Shown here piece after piece: positions 1 through 9,412 of a stretch of 64,000 nucleotides of DNA. Each line of letters starts with the position of its first letter. The first letter of the stretch is position 1. Both the position numbers and the translations under genes were made by a program. The notes below the pieces were generated by a model. It worked only from the letters and a program-made list of their open reading frames with translations. It did not search any database and had not been told where the DNA came from. Source of the DNA: Neobacillus cucumis (GTDB taxonomy: Bacteria > Bacillota > Bacilli > Bacillales_B > DSM-18226); assembly GCF_023715505.1 (NCBI RefSeq), contig NZ_JAMBOH010000011.1, positions 62,001-126,000 on the forward strand, read 5' to 3'.

Positions 1-132
1 GTAAAGTCCAAAAGTGGTTGGTATTTTTTTGAAACAGTTGTTGTTTCTTAAGAGTGGTCGATAACAGACGCTAAACATGCCGACAAACATTTAAACATCC
101 TATCCACAATCCCCCCACCCACTTTAGGCCAA

Positions 133-567
133 TTATTTCTCATCCGCCTCCTCACTTTCTTCCTCGGACTCCTCCTGTTCATCCACTTCTTGTAATTTTT
201 GAATTTCCTCCGTCAACTGCTCAAACGCATGAAGCCGAAATTTGGCACTGGCAATGAGGTCGTCGATAATTTGCACAAAGGTCTCATACTCGACTCGATT
301 CTCACTGCATTGCTTAATCAACCGCAAAAAATCCTCCTCATATAAATGGTATCTTTCATTAAACACGTCCGAATCCATCGTTAAAAAATACTCTTCATCC
401 ACCACAAACTCGTTAAATATTTTTTTCGTCAACCTTCTCTTGGTAACGTCTATCTCACTTTGATCCTTTTCATCTTTGTAGTGCTCGGCATCCTCATACT
501 CCGAACACAGCGTGGCATATATTTTTTCAAGCAGCTCAGTAGGTTCTAAATATTTCAATTCAGCCAT
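133..567 (-). CDS. Acidic hypothetical protein (144 aa)
   Basis: I do not recognise this protein. It is helical-looking and ends in a very acidic tail of Glu/Asp with few other residues (last ~20 residues). It has no signal peptide or membrane segment, so it should be cytoplasmic. The frame is open from a TTG at 585, but the ATG at 567 (MAELKYL) has a GGAGG about 9 nt upstream, so that start is chosen. It stands alone, downstream of the azoreductase, with two terminator-like hairpins between them. Function unknown. Confidence 0.7.
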   Translation of the reverse strand: MAELKYLEPTELLEKIYATLCSEYEDAEHYKDEKDQSEIDVTKRRLTKKIFNEFVVDEEYFLTMDSDVFNERYHLYEEDFLRLIKQCSENRVEYETFVQIIDDLIASAKFRLHAFEQLTEEIQKLQEVDEQEESEEESEEADEK

Positions 568-619
568 TAGGAAAATCCTCCGCAACCTCTTTTTCTAAAT
601 TATTGCCATATATAATAAA

Positions 620-648
620 AAACCTACCTTTCAGACAAAGGTAGGTTT
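620..648 (-). terminator. Terminator-like hairpin before the acidic gene
   Basis: AAACCTACCTTT pairs with AAAGGTAGGTTT across a 5-nt loop, and a T-rich stretch follows on the minus strand. It lies about 50 nt upstream of the acidic gene, so it could stop read-through from the azoreductase side or act as an attenuator. Confidence 0.6.
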
Positions 649-706
649 CTAAGTTAGTTTTCATTTGAAGGAATCACAATCTCAAGCCACTTTATTATAG
701 AGGAAA

Positions 707-740
707 AAAGCACCTCTTGTTCTAAAACAAGGGGTGCTTT
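707..740 (-). terminator. Terminator of the azoreductase gene
   Basis: A ~15-bp stem (AAAGCACC... / ...GGTGCTTT) with one mismatch is followed by T6 on the minus strand, 22 nt after the azoreductase stop codon. Confidence 0.8.
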
Positions 741-762
741 AGTGTACCTACTAATATTGTAA

Positions 763-1395
763 TTAAGCTTTAACAGCTGAGAAACGCTTTGCTACTTCTG
801 CGACTTTTGCTAAGCCTTCAGCAATAATCGTTTGTGCTTGATCTGGTGCTGCATTATGACCTTCGATAATCACTTCATCAGCGATTTCCATACCGAATAC
901 GCCGCCAAAAACATTTTTGATATAAGTAGCAGCCATTTCCATTGGAGCCGTTTCAGGTGTAGAGTAAATACCGCCGCGTGCACTTAGGATAACGGCTTTT
1001 TTGTCAGGCATTAAGCTGATTAATTGACCTGTTTCGCTGTATTTGAATGCGAAGCCTGCAGCGTATACATAGTCGATAAATGTTTGTAATTTAGCAGGAA
1101 TCGTTAAGTTCCATAGCGGGAAAGCAAATACAACAACATCTGCTGCAGAAAGAGCATCCATAGCTTTTTGTTTTGCTGCTAAGATACGTTGTTCTAGATC
1201 TGTTAACTCTTCACCAGATTGTAATTTACCAAAAGCGTTGAATAAATCCTGGCCAAAGTATGGCATATCTTCTGCAAATACATCATAAGTGGTGACATTC
1301 ACACCTTCTAGGTTCTCCATGAAAGTCTCATACATTTTACTAGAAACAGCTTCAGAAGCTGGACGGTTGTTTGCTTTTACTACTAATATATTCAT
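763..1395 (-). CDS. azoR: FMN-dependent NADH azoreductase
   Basis: Flavodoxin-fold quinone/azo reductase of the AzoR (AcpD) family. These enzymes use FMN and NADH to reduce quinones and azo bonds and are cytoplasmic. Visible landmarks are the N-terminal beta strand and FMN-phosphate region (residues 1-20), the PLWN loop (93-96) followed by IPAKLQTFIDYV, and SARGG (138-142). The open frame reaches 1497, but ATG 1395 (MNILVVKA) matches the family start and has an upstream GGGAG; the resulting 210 aa is the usual size. Monocistronic, with its own terminator. Confidence 0.93.
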   Translation of the reverse strand: MNILVVKANNRPASEAVSSKMYETFMENLEGVNVTTYDVFAEDMPYFGQDLFNAFGKLQSGEELTDLEQRILAAKQKAMDALSAADVVVFAFPLWNLTIPAKLQTFIDYVYAAGFAFKYSETGQLISLMPDKKAVILSARGGIYSTPETAPMEMAATYIKNVFGGVFGMEIADEVIIEGHNAAPDQAQTIIAEGLAKVAEVAKRFSAVKA

Positions 1396-1635
1396 TGATA
1401 TTAAATCTCCCTTTCGATATTCTTGAAAATGATTATCTCGGATTAATAATATGTAAAAATAGAGTAAATAGCAACAAAAAGGCTCAGGAGTTTTCATGGA
1501 AATATGGCTAGCATTTCAATAGTACAAACGAACTACAAATTACAATCATAAAAATATGAAAAAGCCCTATAATTATACTCATATAAGGTATTGGAATAGA
1601 CCTAAAGGTCCGATATCTTTGTTTTTACATAAAAA

Positions 1636-1684
1636 AACTATCATAAAACCCCAATGCCCTATGCATTCATGTTTTATGATAGTT
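1636..1684 (-). terminator. Terminator of the kdgK end of the hexuronate operon
   Basis: AACTATCATAAAAC pairs with GTTTTATGATAGTT around a loop that has its own small ATGC/GCAT hairpin. A T7 run follows on the minus strand, just after the kdgK stop. Confidence 0.85.
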
Positions 1685-1697
1685 GCGTGAATTTGAT

Positions 1698-2681
1698 TTA
1701 TCTTTTTACTTCCAGCTTTCCTGTTTCCAATGCATTTAACTCGTCTACCGTCGGAATGCCTTCCCAATCCCCTTTAAATTGGGTGGCCAAGGCTCCCAAT
1801 ATATTTGCTCTGCTTAAAGCCTTTTCCAAGGACGATGGTGTCATCGCATCTTGCTCATCCAAAAATACAGAGAGAAATCCTGCAGCAAAAGCATCTCCAG
1901 CTCCAACTGTGTCAATGACTTGATGAACGACATGCGGAGCCGCATTCACTGTTTCCCCCTCTATAAATCCAATCGAACCCTCAGCACCAAGCTTTAAAGC
2001 AACCACTTTCGCCCCCATTTTAAGAAACTTTTCCCCATACTCTTCCATGGATTGTGGTCCAACTAGTACCTCTGCTTCCTCTAGTCCCGGAAGAAACACA
2101 TCACATAGTGGGATAAGCGAAAGCAGCACTTTTCTTGCTTCTTCCTCACTCCAAAGCTTTCTCCGCAAATTAGGGTCCAAAGAAATCGTTAACCCCATTT
2201 CTTTGGCCAGCTCCATTGTTCTCCGAACCGCTGCAGCAGCGCTTTCACTCAGTGCCGGTGTAATCCCTGTCACATGGAGGTGCTTTGCCCCCACTAACCA
2301 ATCCATACTTACATCGGATGGATGAATATGGCTAGCGGCTGAGTTTTTTCGATAATAATATACAGTCGGGTCGCCGTAACTTTTGGTTTCCTTAAAATAA
2401 ACAGCGGTCGGTAAATGTTCATCACGGATGACCTGAGATACCTCCACACCTTCCCCAGCAAGTGTGGACAAGATGAAATCCCCAAATGGATCCTTCCCTA
2501 GCTTACTTACCCACCTAACCTTTTTACCTAAACGTGTTAGTCCAATGGAAACATTGGATTCTGCTCCTGCCAATGACTTTGTAAAAAGAGATTCATACTT
2601 TACTCCCTTTTCGCCAATCGGCTGAAAAAGGACCATACTTTCGCCAAGTGTCACAACATCTACTTTGCTATTTGACTGCAT
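1698..2681 (-). CDS. kdgK: 2-keto-3-deoxygluconate kinase (PfkB family)
   Basis: Phosphorylates 2-keto-3-deoxygluconate (KDG) to KDPG with ATP, the fourth step of hexuronate breakdown. The ribokinase/PfkB signature GAGDAFAAGF starts at residue 260, with the catalytic Asp at 263; the N-terminal GES and the substrate-loop GAESN are also present. At 327 aa it is full length. The start overlaps the end of kdgA by 14 nt, which implies translational coupling. It is the last gene of uxaB-uxaA-kdgA-kdgK and is followed by a strong terminator. Confidence 0.93.
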   Translation of the reverse strand: MQSNSKVDVVTLGESMVLFQPIGEKGVKYESLFTKSLAGAESNVSIGLTRLGKKVRWVSKLGKDPFGDFILSTLAGEGVEVSQVIRDEHLPTAVYFKETKSYGDPTVYYYRKNSAASHIHPSDVSMDWLVGAKHLHVTGITPALSESAAAAVRRTMELAKEMGLTISLDPNLRRKLWSEEEARKVLLSLIPLCDVFLPGLEEAEVLVGPQSMEEYGEKFLKMGAKVVALKLGAEGSIGFIEGETVNAAPHVVHQVIDTVGAGDAFAAGFLSVFLDEQDAMTPSSLEKALSRANILGALATQFKGDWEGIPTVDELNALETGKLEVKR

Positions 2682-3321
2682 GTAACTCTACCTCATTGGC
2701 AAGTTTAGTATACTGTGCGGCCATCTGGGTAATTTGCTCAAAATCACCCTTTTGAATCAGGCTATTATTGACAAGGTTTCCGCCAAGACCAACGGCAGCT
2801 GCTCCATAGCCAAGTACTTCCTTGATATTAGTTAAATCGACGCCCCCCGTCGCAACCATGGGGATATGATTAAGTGGAGCTTTTAAATCCTTAATATATT
2901 TCACGCCAAGGGACCCTATCGGGAATACCTTTACGGCTTTTGCTCCAAGATTATAGGCGCGGACAATCTCTGAAGGAGTCATCGTTCCTGGCCATACCTC
3001 CACACCATGATCCAGTCCATAAGCTAATACTTCTTCATCAAGATTAGGCGAGATGATATATTCAGCCCCAGATTGAACTGCTTCTTTTGCCATTTTAAGA
3101 TTTAATACTGTTCCCGCTCCAACCCTAAGACGGTCTCCAAATTTCCCTCTGATTTCATCAATCATATGAAGAGCTCCATCTGTGTTTAATGTCACCTCTA
3201 AAAATGTAATTCCCCCTGCTGCCAGCGCTTCCGCTGTTCTCTCCCCGCTGCCCTTTGGAATTCCTCGGATTATTGCGATGATTTTGTCCCTTTCCAGTAA
3301 TGAAAGCAAATTCTGTTCCAT
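2668..3321 (-). CDS. kdgA: KDPG/KHG aldolase
   Basis: Cleaves 2-keto-3-deoxy-6-phosphogluconate to pyruvate and glyceraldehyde 3-phosphate. The class I aldolase residues are visible: Glu42 in FLEVTLNT and the Schiff-base Lys131 in KVFP; AGTVL (69-73) lies between them. The frame opens further upstream, but ATG 3321 has GGAGG 8-9 nt before it and gives 217 aa, normal for the Eda family. It sits 49 nt after uxaA and overlaps kdgK. Confidence 0.93.
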   Translation of the reverse strand: MEQNLLSLLERDKIIAIIRGIPKGSGERTAEALAAGGITFLEVTLNTDGALHMIDEIRGKFGDRLRVGAGTVLNLKMAKEAVQSGAEYIISPNLDEEVLAYGLDHGVEVWPGTMTPSEIVRAYNLGAKAVKVFPIGSLGVKYIKDLKAPLNHIPMVATGGVDLTNIKEVLGYGAAAVGLGGNLVNNSLIQKGDFEQITQMAAQYTKLANEVELHAVK

Positions 3322-3370
3322 TGTCTTGCACCTCCGATAGTAGTAAACCTCATTTTTTATATTCTTTATT

Positions 3371-4858
3371 TTATAAAGTAACTCCTGTTTTAAAAATTGC
3401 GATTTCCCTATAATCATTCTTTTCATTATTTACTTGAGCACCGCTCGCTACCTCAATGATATAGTCAATAAAGTCCTGCAAAACGGTATCTTGAGACTGC
3501 TCCAGCAATTTTCCTGCATTATAGTCGATCCAGTGCGGCTTTGCTTCATATAGCGGCGTATTCGTTGAAACCTTCATGGTTGGAACATAGGTGCCAAAAG
3601 GTGTCCCCCGGCCAGTCGTAAATAGGACTAGTTGACAGCCTGCAGAGGCCAAGGCAGAGGCAGCCACAAGATCATTCCCGGGAGCACTCAAAAGGTTTAA
3701 TCCTCTTTTCTTCAGCCTTTCACCATATTTGAGTACGTCGGTAACAACGGATGTTCCAGCTTTTTGCGTGCAGCCGAGAGATTTATCCTCTAATGTCGTG
3801 ATACCGCCCGCTTTGTTCCCTGGTGAAGGATTTTCATAGACAGGCTGGTTGTTCGCAATAAAGTATTGTTTAAAGTCGTTGATTAATTCAACCGTTTTTG
3901 AAAATACTTCCTCGTCTTCGGCACGTTCCATCAGAATGGTTTCAGCACCAAACATTTCAGGTACTTCGGTTAGGACCGTTGTTCCTCCTTGGGCGACAAG
4001 GAAATCAGATAATCTCCCAAGCAGCGGATTTGCTGTAATTCCGGACAAGCCATCGGATCCGCCGCACTTCAAGCCGATTTTTAATTCGGATAATGGTACC
4101 TCTTCACGCTTATCATGCTTGGCATTTTCATAGATTTCTTTTAACAGCTTAACGCCTTCCTCGATTTCATTAGAAACCTCTTGAGAAACGAGGAATTTCA
4201 CTCGCTCTTCATCAAATTCACCAAGGCCTTGTTTAAAATCATATAAGTTATTATTCTCGCATCCTAGGCCTAGCACCAATACACCACCGGCATTAGGATG
4301 CAGGACCGCATCCTGCAGTATGCTTCGAGTATTGCCATGGTCATCCCCAAGCTGGGAACACCCATAGCTATGTTTTAGCACCAGTACATTCTCGAAAGGA
4401 CTGATATCGCCTACTTCTTTTTCAAAACGTTTGATAATCGTTTCCGCTATCCCATTTACACAACCAACTGTTGGAACAATCCACAGTTCATTACGGATCC
4501 CAACCTTGCCGTTTTTCCGTTTGAAGCCCTTAAAAACAAGGTTCTCCTTTTGAAAAGGATTTTGAGATAGCTTCTGGTTAAATTGGTAGTCTTGAATACC
4601 ATCAAGATTTGTTTTCGTGTTGTGAGTATGAACGTGCTCCCCCTCACGAATAAACGTGGTGGCATAACCGATTGGATATCCATACTTGATTACATATTCC
4701 TTTTCGTTTATTTCCTTTATCGCTACCTTATGGCCTCGCTTCACATCTTCCTTTAATACCACTTCATCCTCATTTACTCGAATGGACTGCCCTTTTGCTA
4801 GATCTTGTAAGGCGACTACAACATTGTCGATTTCATTGATTTGAATAAATTCTAACAT
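3371..4858 (-). CDS. uxaA: Altronate dehydratase
   Basis: Dehydrates D-altronate to KDG. The N-terminal SAF-type domain (about residues 1-90) includes a conserved HVHTHN motif. The large C-terminal UxaA domain contains KHSYGCSQLGDDH and CGGSDGLSG segments whose Cys/His residues fit metal binding. The 495-aa length is normal. It follows uxaB by 14 nt and precedes kdgA by 49 nt, so it is within one operon. Confidence 0.95.
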   Translation of the reverse strand: MLEFIQINEIDNVVVALQDLAKGQSIRVNEDEVVLKEDVKRGHKVAIKEINEKEYVIKYGYPIGYATTFIREGEHVHTHNTKTNLDGIQDYQFNQKLSQNPFQKENLVFKGFKRKNGKVGIRNELWIVPTVGCVNGIAETIIKRFEKEVGDISPFENVLVLKHSYGCSQLGDDHGNTRSILQDAVLHPNAGGVLVLGLGCENNNLYDFKQGLGEFDEERVKFLVSQEVSNEIEEGVKLLKEIYENAKHDKREEVPLSELKIGLKCGGSDGLSGITANPLLGRLSDFLVAQGGTTVLTEVPEMFGAETILMERAEDEEVFSKTVELINDFKQYFIANNQPVYENPSPGNKAGGITTLEDKSLGCTQKAGTSVVTDVLKYGERLKKRGLNLLSAPGNDLVAASALASAGCQLVLFTTGRGTPFGTYVPTMKVSTNTPLYEAKPHWIDYNAGKLLEQSQDTVLQDFIDYIIEVASGAQVNNEKNDYREIAIFKTGVTL

Positions 4859-4872
4859 TCCTATTCTCCCCT

Positions 4873-6342
4873 TTACTTTTTCGAAGTCTCCATTAATACA
4901 ACTTCAATCGCTTTCTCCATTCCCTTTGTTTCAAATTCGTAAAGATAGCGAGATACCGCATCCGTTAATCCTGGCAGTGCATTTAGGTCCATTTTCCAAT
5001 TTTTTTCGTAACCTAAAACACGGGAGACAATCGTTCTTATACTCTCGATTGAGCCGTCAAAAGCGGCCCAATTCTCTTTAAACAGTTCAAGAATATCCTG
5101 ATCATCTGCTAGAGGAATATCTTGTGCCCCTCTTTTTCCTTTGTAAAAGAAAATCAAAGCCGCTAGTGAGAAAACTAGTTTTTCAGGCAATTCTTTTTTA
5201 CGGTTTATATACTCTAGTAGGGTTGGCAGATTTCTAGTTTTATATTTTGACATGGAGTTTAATGAAATGCTCATCAGAAAATGCCTGATAAAGGGATTCC
5301 TGAATCGTTCAAGAACTGCCTCAGCAAAAAGGCTTAATTCTTCGTCTGGAAGATCCAATGTTGGAAGAATCTCTTTAAAAATAAGTTCTTTAATGAAAGT
5401 ACCAATAACGGGGTGATCAACTGCTTCTGCCACTGTATCCAATCCGTATAAATAAGAAACAGGAGTCATCGCTGTATGTGCACCATTTAAAATGCGAACT
5501 TTATTGGTACGGTAGGGTGTTAAGTCATCGACAAATAAGGTATTTAAACCAGCTAAATGGGTTGGGAACTCATTCTTAATCCATTGTGGACCTTCAATCA
5601 CAAATAAATGGTATTGCTCCCCGACCACCACTAAATCATCCCTGTAACCAAGCTCTTCTGTAATTTCATCGATCGTATCGATTGGAAAACCTGGAACAAT
5701 CCGGTCAACCAGACTGGAACAAAACGTATTCGCTTTATGAATCCATTGAACAAATTCCTCACCCAGGTTCCATTGTGCAGCATATTGAAGAACGATCTTT
5801 TTCAATATTTCACCGTTCTTTTCAATCAATTCACAAGGAATAATGATCATCCCTTTATCTGCATCCCCATTAAAAGCTTGGAAGCGATGATATAGGAAGG
5901 CTGTTAATTTTCCAGGAAAGCTCTTTTGCGGCTGGTCCTCCAAACGGTCCGTCTCATCATAAGCAATGCCTGCTTCTGTTGTATTGGAGAAAATAAAACG
6001 AAGTTCAGGATTTTTCGCAAGCTCGACGTATTCCTCGTATTGAGTAAATAAATTGATGCCTCTGCTGATCGCATCAATTAACATATGTTCTTTAACAGCT
6101 TTTCCATCCTTCATTCCCTGTAAATAAAGGGTATATAAGCCATCCTGTTCATTGAGCAATTCAACCTTTGCACTTCCGCGCGGCTGGACCACAACAACAC
6201 TGCCATTGAAGTCGGTTTTTTTGTTAAGAACAGCAATCTGCCAATCAACAAAGGCCCTTAAGAAATTGCCTTCGCCAAATTGCAACACTTTCTCAGGATA
6301 GTTATGATAGCCTTCTGCCACATTTTTATTTAGTTTTTCCAT
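4873..6342 (-). CDS. uxaB: Tagaturonate reductase
   Basis: NAD-dependent reduction of D-tagaturonate to D-altronate, mannitol dehydrogenase superfamily. The N-terminal nucleotide-binding segment is [12 protein letters not shown] (residues 20-31), and the family motif [12 protein letters not shown] lies in the middle, with its Lys-Asn-His region at the active site. An upstream in-frame start exists at 6408, but ATG 6342 has a good GGAGG and gives 489 aa, the family length. First gene of the uxaB-uxaA-kdgA-kdgK group, 91 nt after the LacI regulator gene. Confidence 0.94.
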   Translation of the reverse strand: MEKLNKNVAEGYHNYPEKVLQFGEGNFLRAFVDWQIAVLNKKTDFNGSVVVVQPRGSAKVELLNEQDGLYTLYLQGMKDGKAVKEHMLIDAISRGINLFTQYEEYVELAKNPELRFIFSNTTEAGIAYDETDRLEDQPQKSFPGKLTAFLYHRFQAFNGDADKGMIIIPCELIEKNGEILKKIVLQYAAQWNLGEEFVQWIHKANTFCSSLVDRIVPGFPIDTIDEITEELGYRDDLVVVGEQYHLFVIEGPQWIKNEFPTHLAGLNTLFVDDLTPYRTNKVRILNGAHTAMTPVSYLYGLDTVAEAVDHPVIGTFIKELIFKEILPTLDLPDEELSLFAEAVLERFRNPFIRHFLMSISLNSMSKYKTRNLPTLLEYINRKKELPEKLVFSLAALIFFYKGKRGAQDIPLADDQDILELFKENWAAFDGSIESIRTIVSRVLGYEKNWKMDLNALPGLTDAVSRYLYEFETKGMEKAIEVVLMETSKK

Positions 6343-6390
6343 ATCTAATCCTCCTTTGGTTTGCACACGTGAACATATTTTCTGTTTATA

Positions 6391-6429
6391 AAACCCGTTA
6401 ACAAGCAAATTTCACTTATAAACGGGTTT
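6391..6429 (-). promoter_or_regulatory. Inverted repeat and operator half-site between lacI-type gene and uxaB
   Basis: AAACCCGTT (6391-6399) and AACGGGTTT (6421-6429) form a 9-bp stem. The left arm runs into CGTTAACA (6396-6403), which is exactly one half of the TGTTAACGTTAACA palindromes found before uxaC. It could be the terminator of the regulator gene, an imperfect operator for uxaB, or both. Confidence 0.5.
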
Positions 6430-6432
6430 AGT

Positions 6433-7431
6433 TTATTTACGTGCCGATACTGAGTTTCTAAGAATTAACTCTGTTTCGACAAAAATCTTTTCAGCTTTGT
6501 TCTCTTTTTCTTCCAATACCTTTAAAATCTTTTCAGCACCTAGTCGACTAATTTTTTCAATCGGTTTTTTGACGGTTGTCAATGATGGATTTGTATATTG
6601 TGCAGATTGAATATCATCAAAGCCTATGACGGATATGTCACTAGGAACGGTTAGGCCTCTTGCAAATGCAGCATTGAGAGCACCTACTGCCATATCATCA
6701 TTTGAGCAAAACACGGCTGTAGGTGGATTTTTTAGAGACAGTAATTTTCCCATAGCCCTAAATCCACTTTCCATATCATAGTTTCCATCCACTATATACT
6801 CGTTCCGGATGGGAATTTGATGATCAATTAACGCTTGCAGATATCCTTCCCTGCGCTCTATTGTTGATTTAAATCCTTTAATCCCTTCCATAATGGCAAT
6901 ATCTTTGTGGCCGTTTTGAATCAGATACTTTACAGCATCACATGAGCCTTCACGGTCATTCGATAATATGTTAATAATGGATTGATCGCTGACTTCTCTA
7001 TTGATGACAACAATAGGGATTTTTTGATTAAGGACATGGTAGATAAAGGCATTATCCGACTCACTTTGGCTCATTAAAATAATCCCATCAAATCGATGAT
7101 GGCGGATCGATGAAAAGTCATGATAATCATCGATCCCTCTTACAAATAAGTTATAATCCTCATTAATCACACTATTTACACCCGTTACCGTATCTGCAAA
7201 GAAACTGGATGACGTACCATTTGAAATACTTGTAAAGAAAAGTCCAATTGTATAAGACTTTTGCATAACAAGGCTTTTAGCATTAAAGTTAGGTGTGTAG
7301 TTTAGCTGTTCCGCTAATTCTTGTATCTTCTTTTTCGTTCCTGGCTTTATGAGCGGACTGTCATTTAATGCACGGGAAACAGTCGTATGTGATACATTTG
7401 CCAGTTTCGCTATATCTTTTATCGTTACCAC
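6433..7431 (-). CDS. LacI-family regulator of hexuronate genes
   Basis: Transcriptional regulator with an N-terminal LacI helix-turn-helix (residues 3-22, IKDIAKLANVSHTTVSRAL) and hinge, then a periplasmic-binding-protein-like effector domain (about 60-332). It most resembles ExuR/KdgR-type regulators that respond to uronates or KDG; the exact effector is an inference from location. The start is GTG, with AGGGTG 7 nt before it. It lies between the transporter and uxaB. Two perfect TGTTAACGTTAACA palindromes before uxaC and a half-site before uxaB are its likely targets. Confidence 0.88.
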   Translation of the reverse strand: MVTIKDIAKLANVSHTTVSRALNDSPLIKPGTKKKIQELAEQLNYTPNFNAKSLVMQKSYTIGLFFTSISNGTSSSFFADTVTGVNSVINEDYNLFVRGIDDYHDFSSIRHHRFDGIILMSQSESDNAFIYHVLNQKIPIVVINREVSDQSIINILSNDREGSCDAVKYLIQNGHKDIAIMEGIKGFKSTIERREGYLQALIDHQIPIRNEYIVDGNYDMESGFRAMGKLLSLKNPPTAVFCSNDDMAVGALNAAFARGLTVPSDISVIGFDDIQSAQYTNPSLTTVKKPIEKISRLGAEKILKVLEEKENKAEKIFVETELILRNSVSARK

Positions 7432-7484
7432 TTGTTTTCACCCTTTTATTAACATTCCGCTTTTTTTAAATATACCAGAAATTC

Positions 7485-7674
7485 ATAAGAAAAGCGCAAG
7501 GCGCCCGCCTATCGGCGACAAGCACAAGACGAGCCGGCCGAAAGGTTGTTCTTTAACCTTTTGGACGGATTGGCTTGTGACCTCGAGCCGATGGCGCCTG
7601 GAGCTGGACAATTCTCGAAGTCAAAATTTATACTTTCTTATCTCATAAGAAAAGCGCAAGCGCCTTGGTCAGCC
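7485..7674 (+). repeat. Dispersed ~155-bp structured repeat, copy 1, plus partial second copy
   Basis: Begins ATAAGAAAAGCGCAAG and ends TATACTTTCTTATC, so the ends are inverted (TAAGAAA/TTTCTTA). The centre holds a strong hairpin: CCGGCCGAAAGGTT against AACCTTTTGG with a CGG mismatch in this copy. A second left end (7645-7674) follows directly. Other copies are at 9253-9412 (inverted) and 32641-32800. Confidence 0.85.
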
Positions 7675-7684
7675 TAATGCAAGA

Positions 7685-9100
7685 TTAGAAAGTTCCCTTT
7701 TCCCAGCGTCCATTATTCAAATCGTTTGCAATACTCTTAAATTTATCATCAGACAAATTATACAATAAACCAATAATGATAGCTGCAAGAAGCAAGGCAA
7801 CTGCTGGATAAAGCGTCATTGTACCTTTAATGCCAAGAAGCGTACCAGCCGTTTGGTGAGCGTTTGCAACATATCCAGTAGCTGCGAGAACACCGGCAGA
7901 AACAAGAGCGGCAAGTGACTGTGCCATTTTTCGCGAGAAGTTGAACGCTGCATAAGTAACACCTTCTTTGCGAATCCCTGTGTGCCAATGGCCATAATCT
8001 ATAGCATCTGAAACAAACGCCCATGTTACACCATTTGAAATGGCTAAAGCGGCATAACCGATTGAAACAAAAATGATAAAAGTATAAACATTGGTCGGAA
8101 TCACAAAGTTTAAAGCATCTGCAACCACTCCAACTAATAGTCCAGCCATTGCTGTTTTCTTTTTGCCAAAGCGGCGAACCAAAAATGGAATCAACGTAAT
8201 CCCTACAACCGAACTGCCCATCTGGATAAAGTTAATAATAGGCTGCAAACCAACATGACCAAGATTATATTGACAGAAATAAATCATCATTGCGTTATTC
8301 GTATTCATGGCCGAAATCGTAAACAAGGTCATTAAAACTAAACACCATAATGGTCGATTTGTGAACACAACACGTAAATAATCTTTTGCTGTTTGTTTTT
8401 CTTTATTTCGAGCGTTTTCCGTTTTAATGTGTTCTTTTGTTCCTTTATAGCAGATAAAGAAGCCTATTACACCAATGAAGGCCATAATGGCAGCCGTAGC
8501 CGGATAGCCTAATTTTGTACTTCCGAACATCGATAAAATCGGAATAAAGGCAACGCCTGTAACCAATTGAGCACCGATTGATCCTGCCTGGCGTGTTGAT
8601 GCCATAAAGGATCGTTCTCCGACATCCCGCGTCATAACGGAAGCCAAGGAACCATAAGGAACATTTGTAAATGAATAAACAAGACCCCAAGCCATGTAGG
8701 TACCATATGCCCAAGCGATTTTCCCGCCCATAGAAAGGTCAGGCATTGTAAAGGTAAGAACCGTCAAAACTGCAAGAATAATAGCTGAAAGCATCATGAC
8801 GGGACGGAATTTACCACGTTTACCCGGTGTTCTTGCATCAATAAGTGACCCGGCCAAAGGATCCATAAAGGCATCAAAAATCTTCGTTATGGAAAAAACT
8901 CCAGCTGCCGCAGCAGCGCTAATGCCGGCAACATCTGTATAGAAATGCATTAAATAGGACTGGCCTAAGTCAAACATGAAGCCATTACCAAAGTCGCCAA
9001 ATCCATAAAGCGCTTTCTCTTTTGTGGGTATTTTATTCGCTTCTTGATCTACTGATGTTTTATTTACTGCATCTTTTCTTAAGGTAGATGAATTTTCCAT
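7685..9100 (-). CDS. GPH-family sugar/hexuronide:cation symporter (YjmB-like)
   Basis: Twelve-helix membrane carrier of the glycoside-pentoside-hexuronide family (MelB/YicJ/YjmB type). The family signature is visible early: GDFGNGFMFDLGQSYL, then a KIFDAFMDPLAGSLID loop between helices 2 and 3. The 471-aa length is normal. Sitting between uxaC and the regulator/uxaB genes, it most likely imports galacturonate, glucuronate or short uronides; substrate is inferred from context, as for yjmB in the B. subtilis exu locus. The gene is bracketed by inverted copies of the dispersed repeat. Confidence 0.88.
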   Translation of the reverse strand: MENSSTLRKDAVNKTSVDQEANKIPTKEKALYGFGDFGNGFMFDLGQSYLMHFYTDVAGISAAAAAGVFSITKIFDAFMDPLAGSLIDARTPGKRGKFRPVMMLSAIILAVLTVLTFTMPDLSMGGKIAWAYGTYMAWGLVYSFTNVPYGSLASVMTRDVGERSFMASTRQAGSIGAQLVTGVAFIPILSMFGSTKLGYPATAAIMAFIGVIGFFICYKGTKEHIKTENARNKEKQTAKDYLRVVFTNRPLWCLVLMTLFTISAMNTNNAMMIYFCQYNLGHVGLQPIINFIQMGSSVVGITLIPFLVRRFGKKKTAMAGLLVGVVADALNFVIPTNVYTFIIFVSIGYAALAISNGVTWAFVSDAIDYGHWHTGIRKEGVTYAAFNFSRKMAQSLAALVSAGVLAATGYVANAHQTAGTLLGIKGTMTLYPAVALLLAAIIIGLLYNLSDDKFKSIANDLNNGRWEKGTF

Positions 9101-9186
9101 ATAGTTGCCTCCAATTCTATTATGAAGCTTGAAATCACAATTGTTTTTTTGATATAATATTTGTTGATTTGTTTTTTCTAGGGATT

Positions 9187-9250
9187 CCCACCGAGTTTGC
9201 TAGTAATATTCGCCAATATTACTAGCAAACTCGGTGGGGTCTTTTTTTAT
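9187..9250 (+). terminator. Long perfect hairpin with plus-strand T tail
   Basis: A perfect 24-bp stem (9187-9210 with 9215-9238, starting CCCACCGAG) closes on a CGCC tetraloop and is followed on the plus strand by GTC and T7. It is a textbook terminator for plus-strand transcription, yet no plus-strand gene lies upstream. It sits between the symporter start and the dispersed repeat after uxaC. Confidence 0.7.
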
Positions 9251-9252
9251 AG

Positions 9253-9412
9253 GTAAGAAAGTATAAAAGTTTTTACCTAGAGAATTGTCCAGCTCCAGCG
9301 CCTAGCCCCTCGAGGTCACAAACCAATCCGTCCAAAAGGTTAAAGAGCAACCTTTCGGCCGGCTCGTCTTGTGCTTGTCTGGGCTGACCAAGGCGCTTGC
9401 GCTTTTCTTATA
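9253..9412 (-). repeat. Dispersed ~155-bp structured repeat, copy 2 (inverted)
   Basis: Same element as copies 1 and 3, in opposite orientation: TAAGAAAGTATAAA at the left end and GCGCTTTTCTTATA at the right. Its outer end supplies the TAA stop codon of uxaC (9408-9410). Copies 1 and 2 bracket the symporter gene as inverted repeats. Confidence 0.85.

Noticed and set aside
1..132. End of a gene at the left edge
   Set aside because: No frame with coding character or terminator was seen in the first 132 bases.
7485..7674. Insertion sequence
   Set aside because: The repeat is only about 155 bp and encodes no transposase; it is treated as a non-autonomous or structural repeat.
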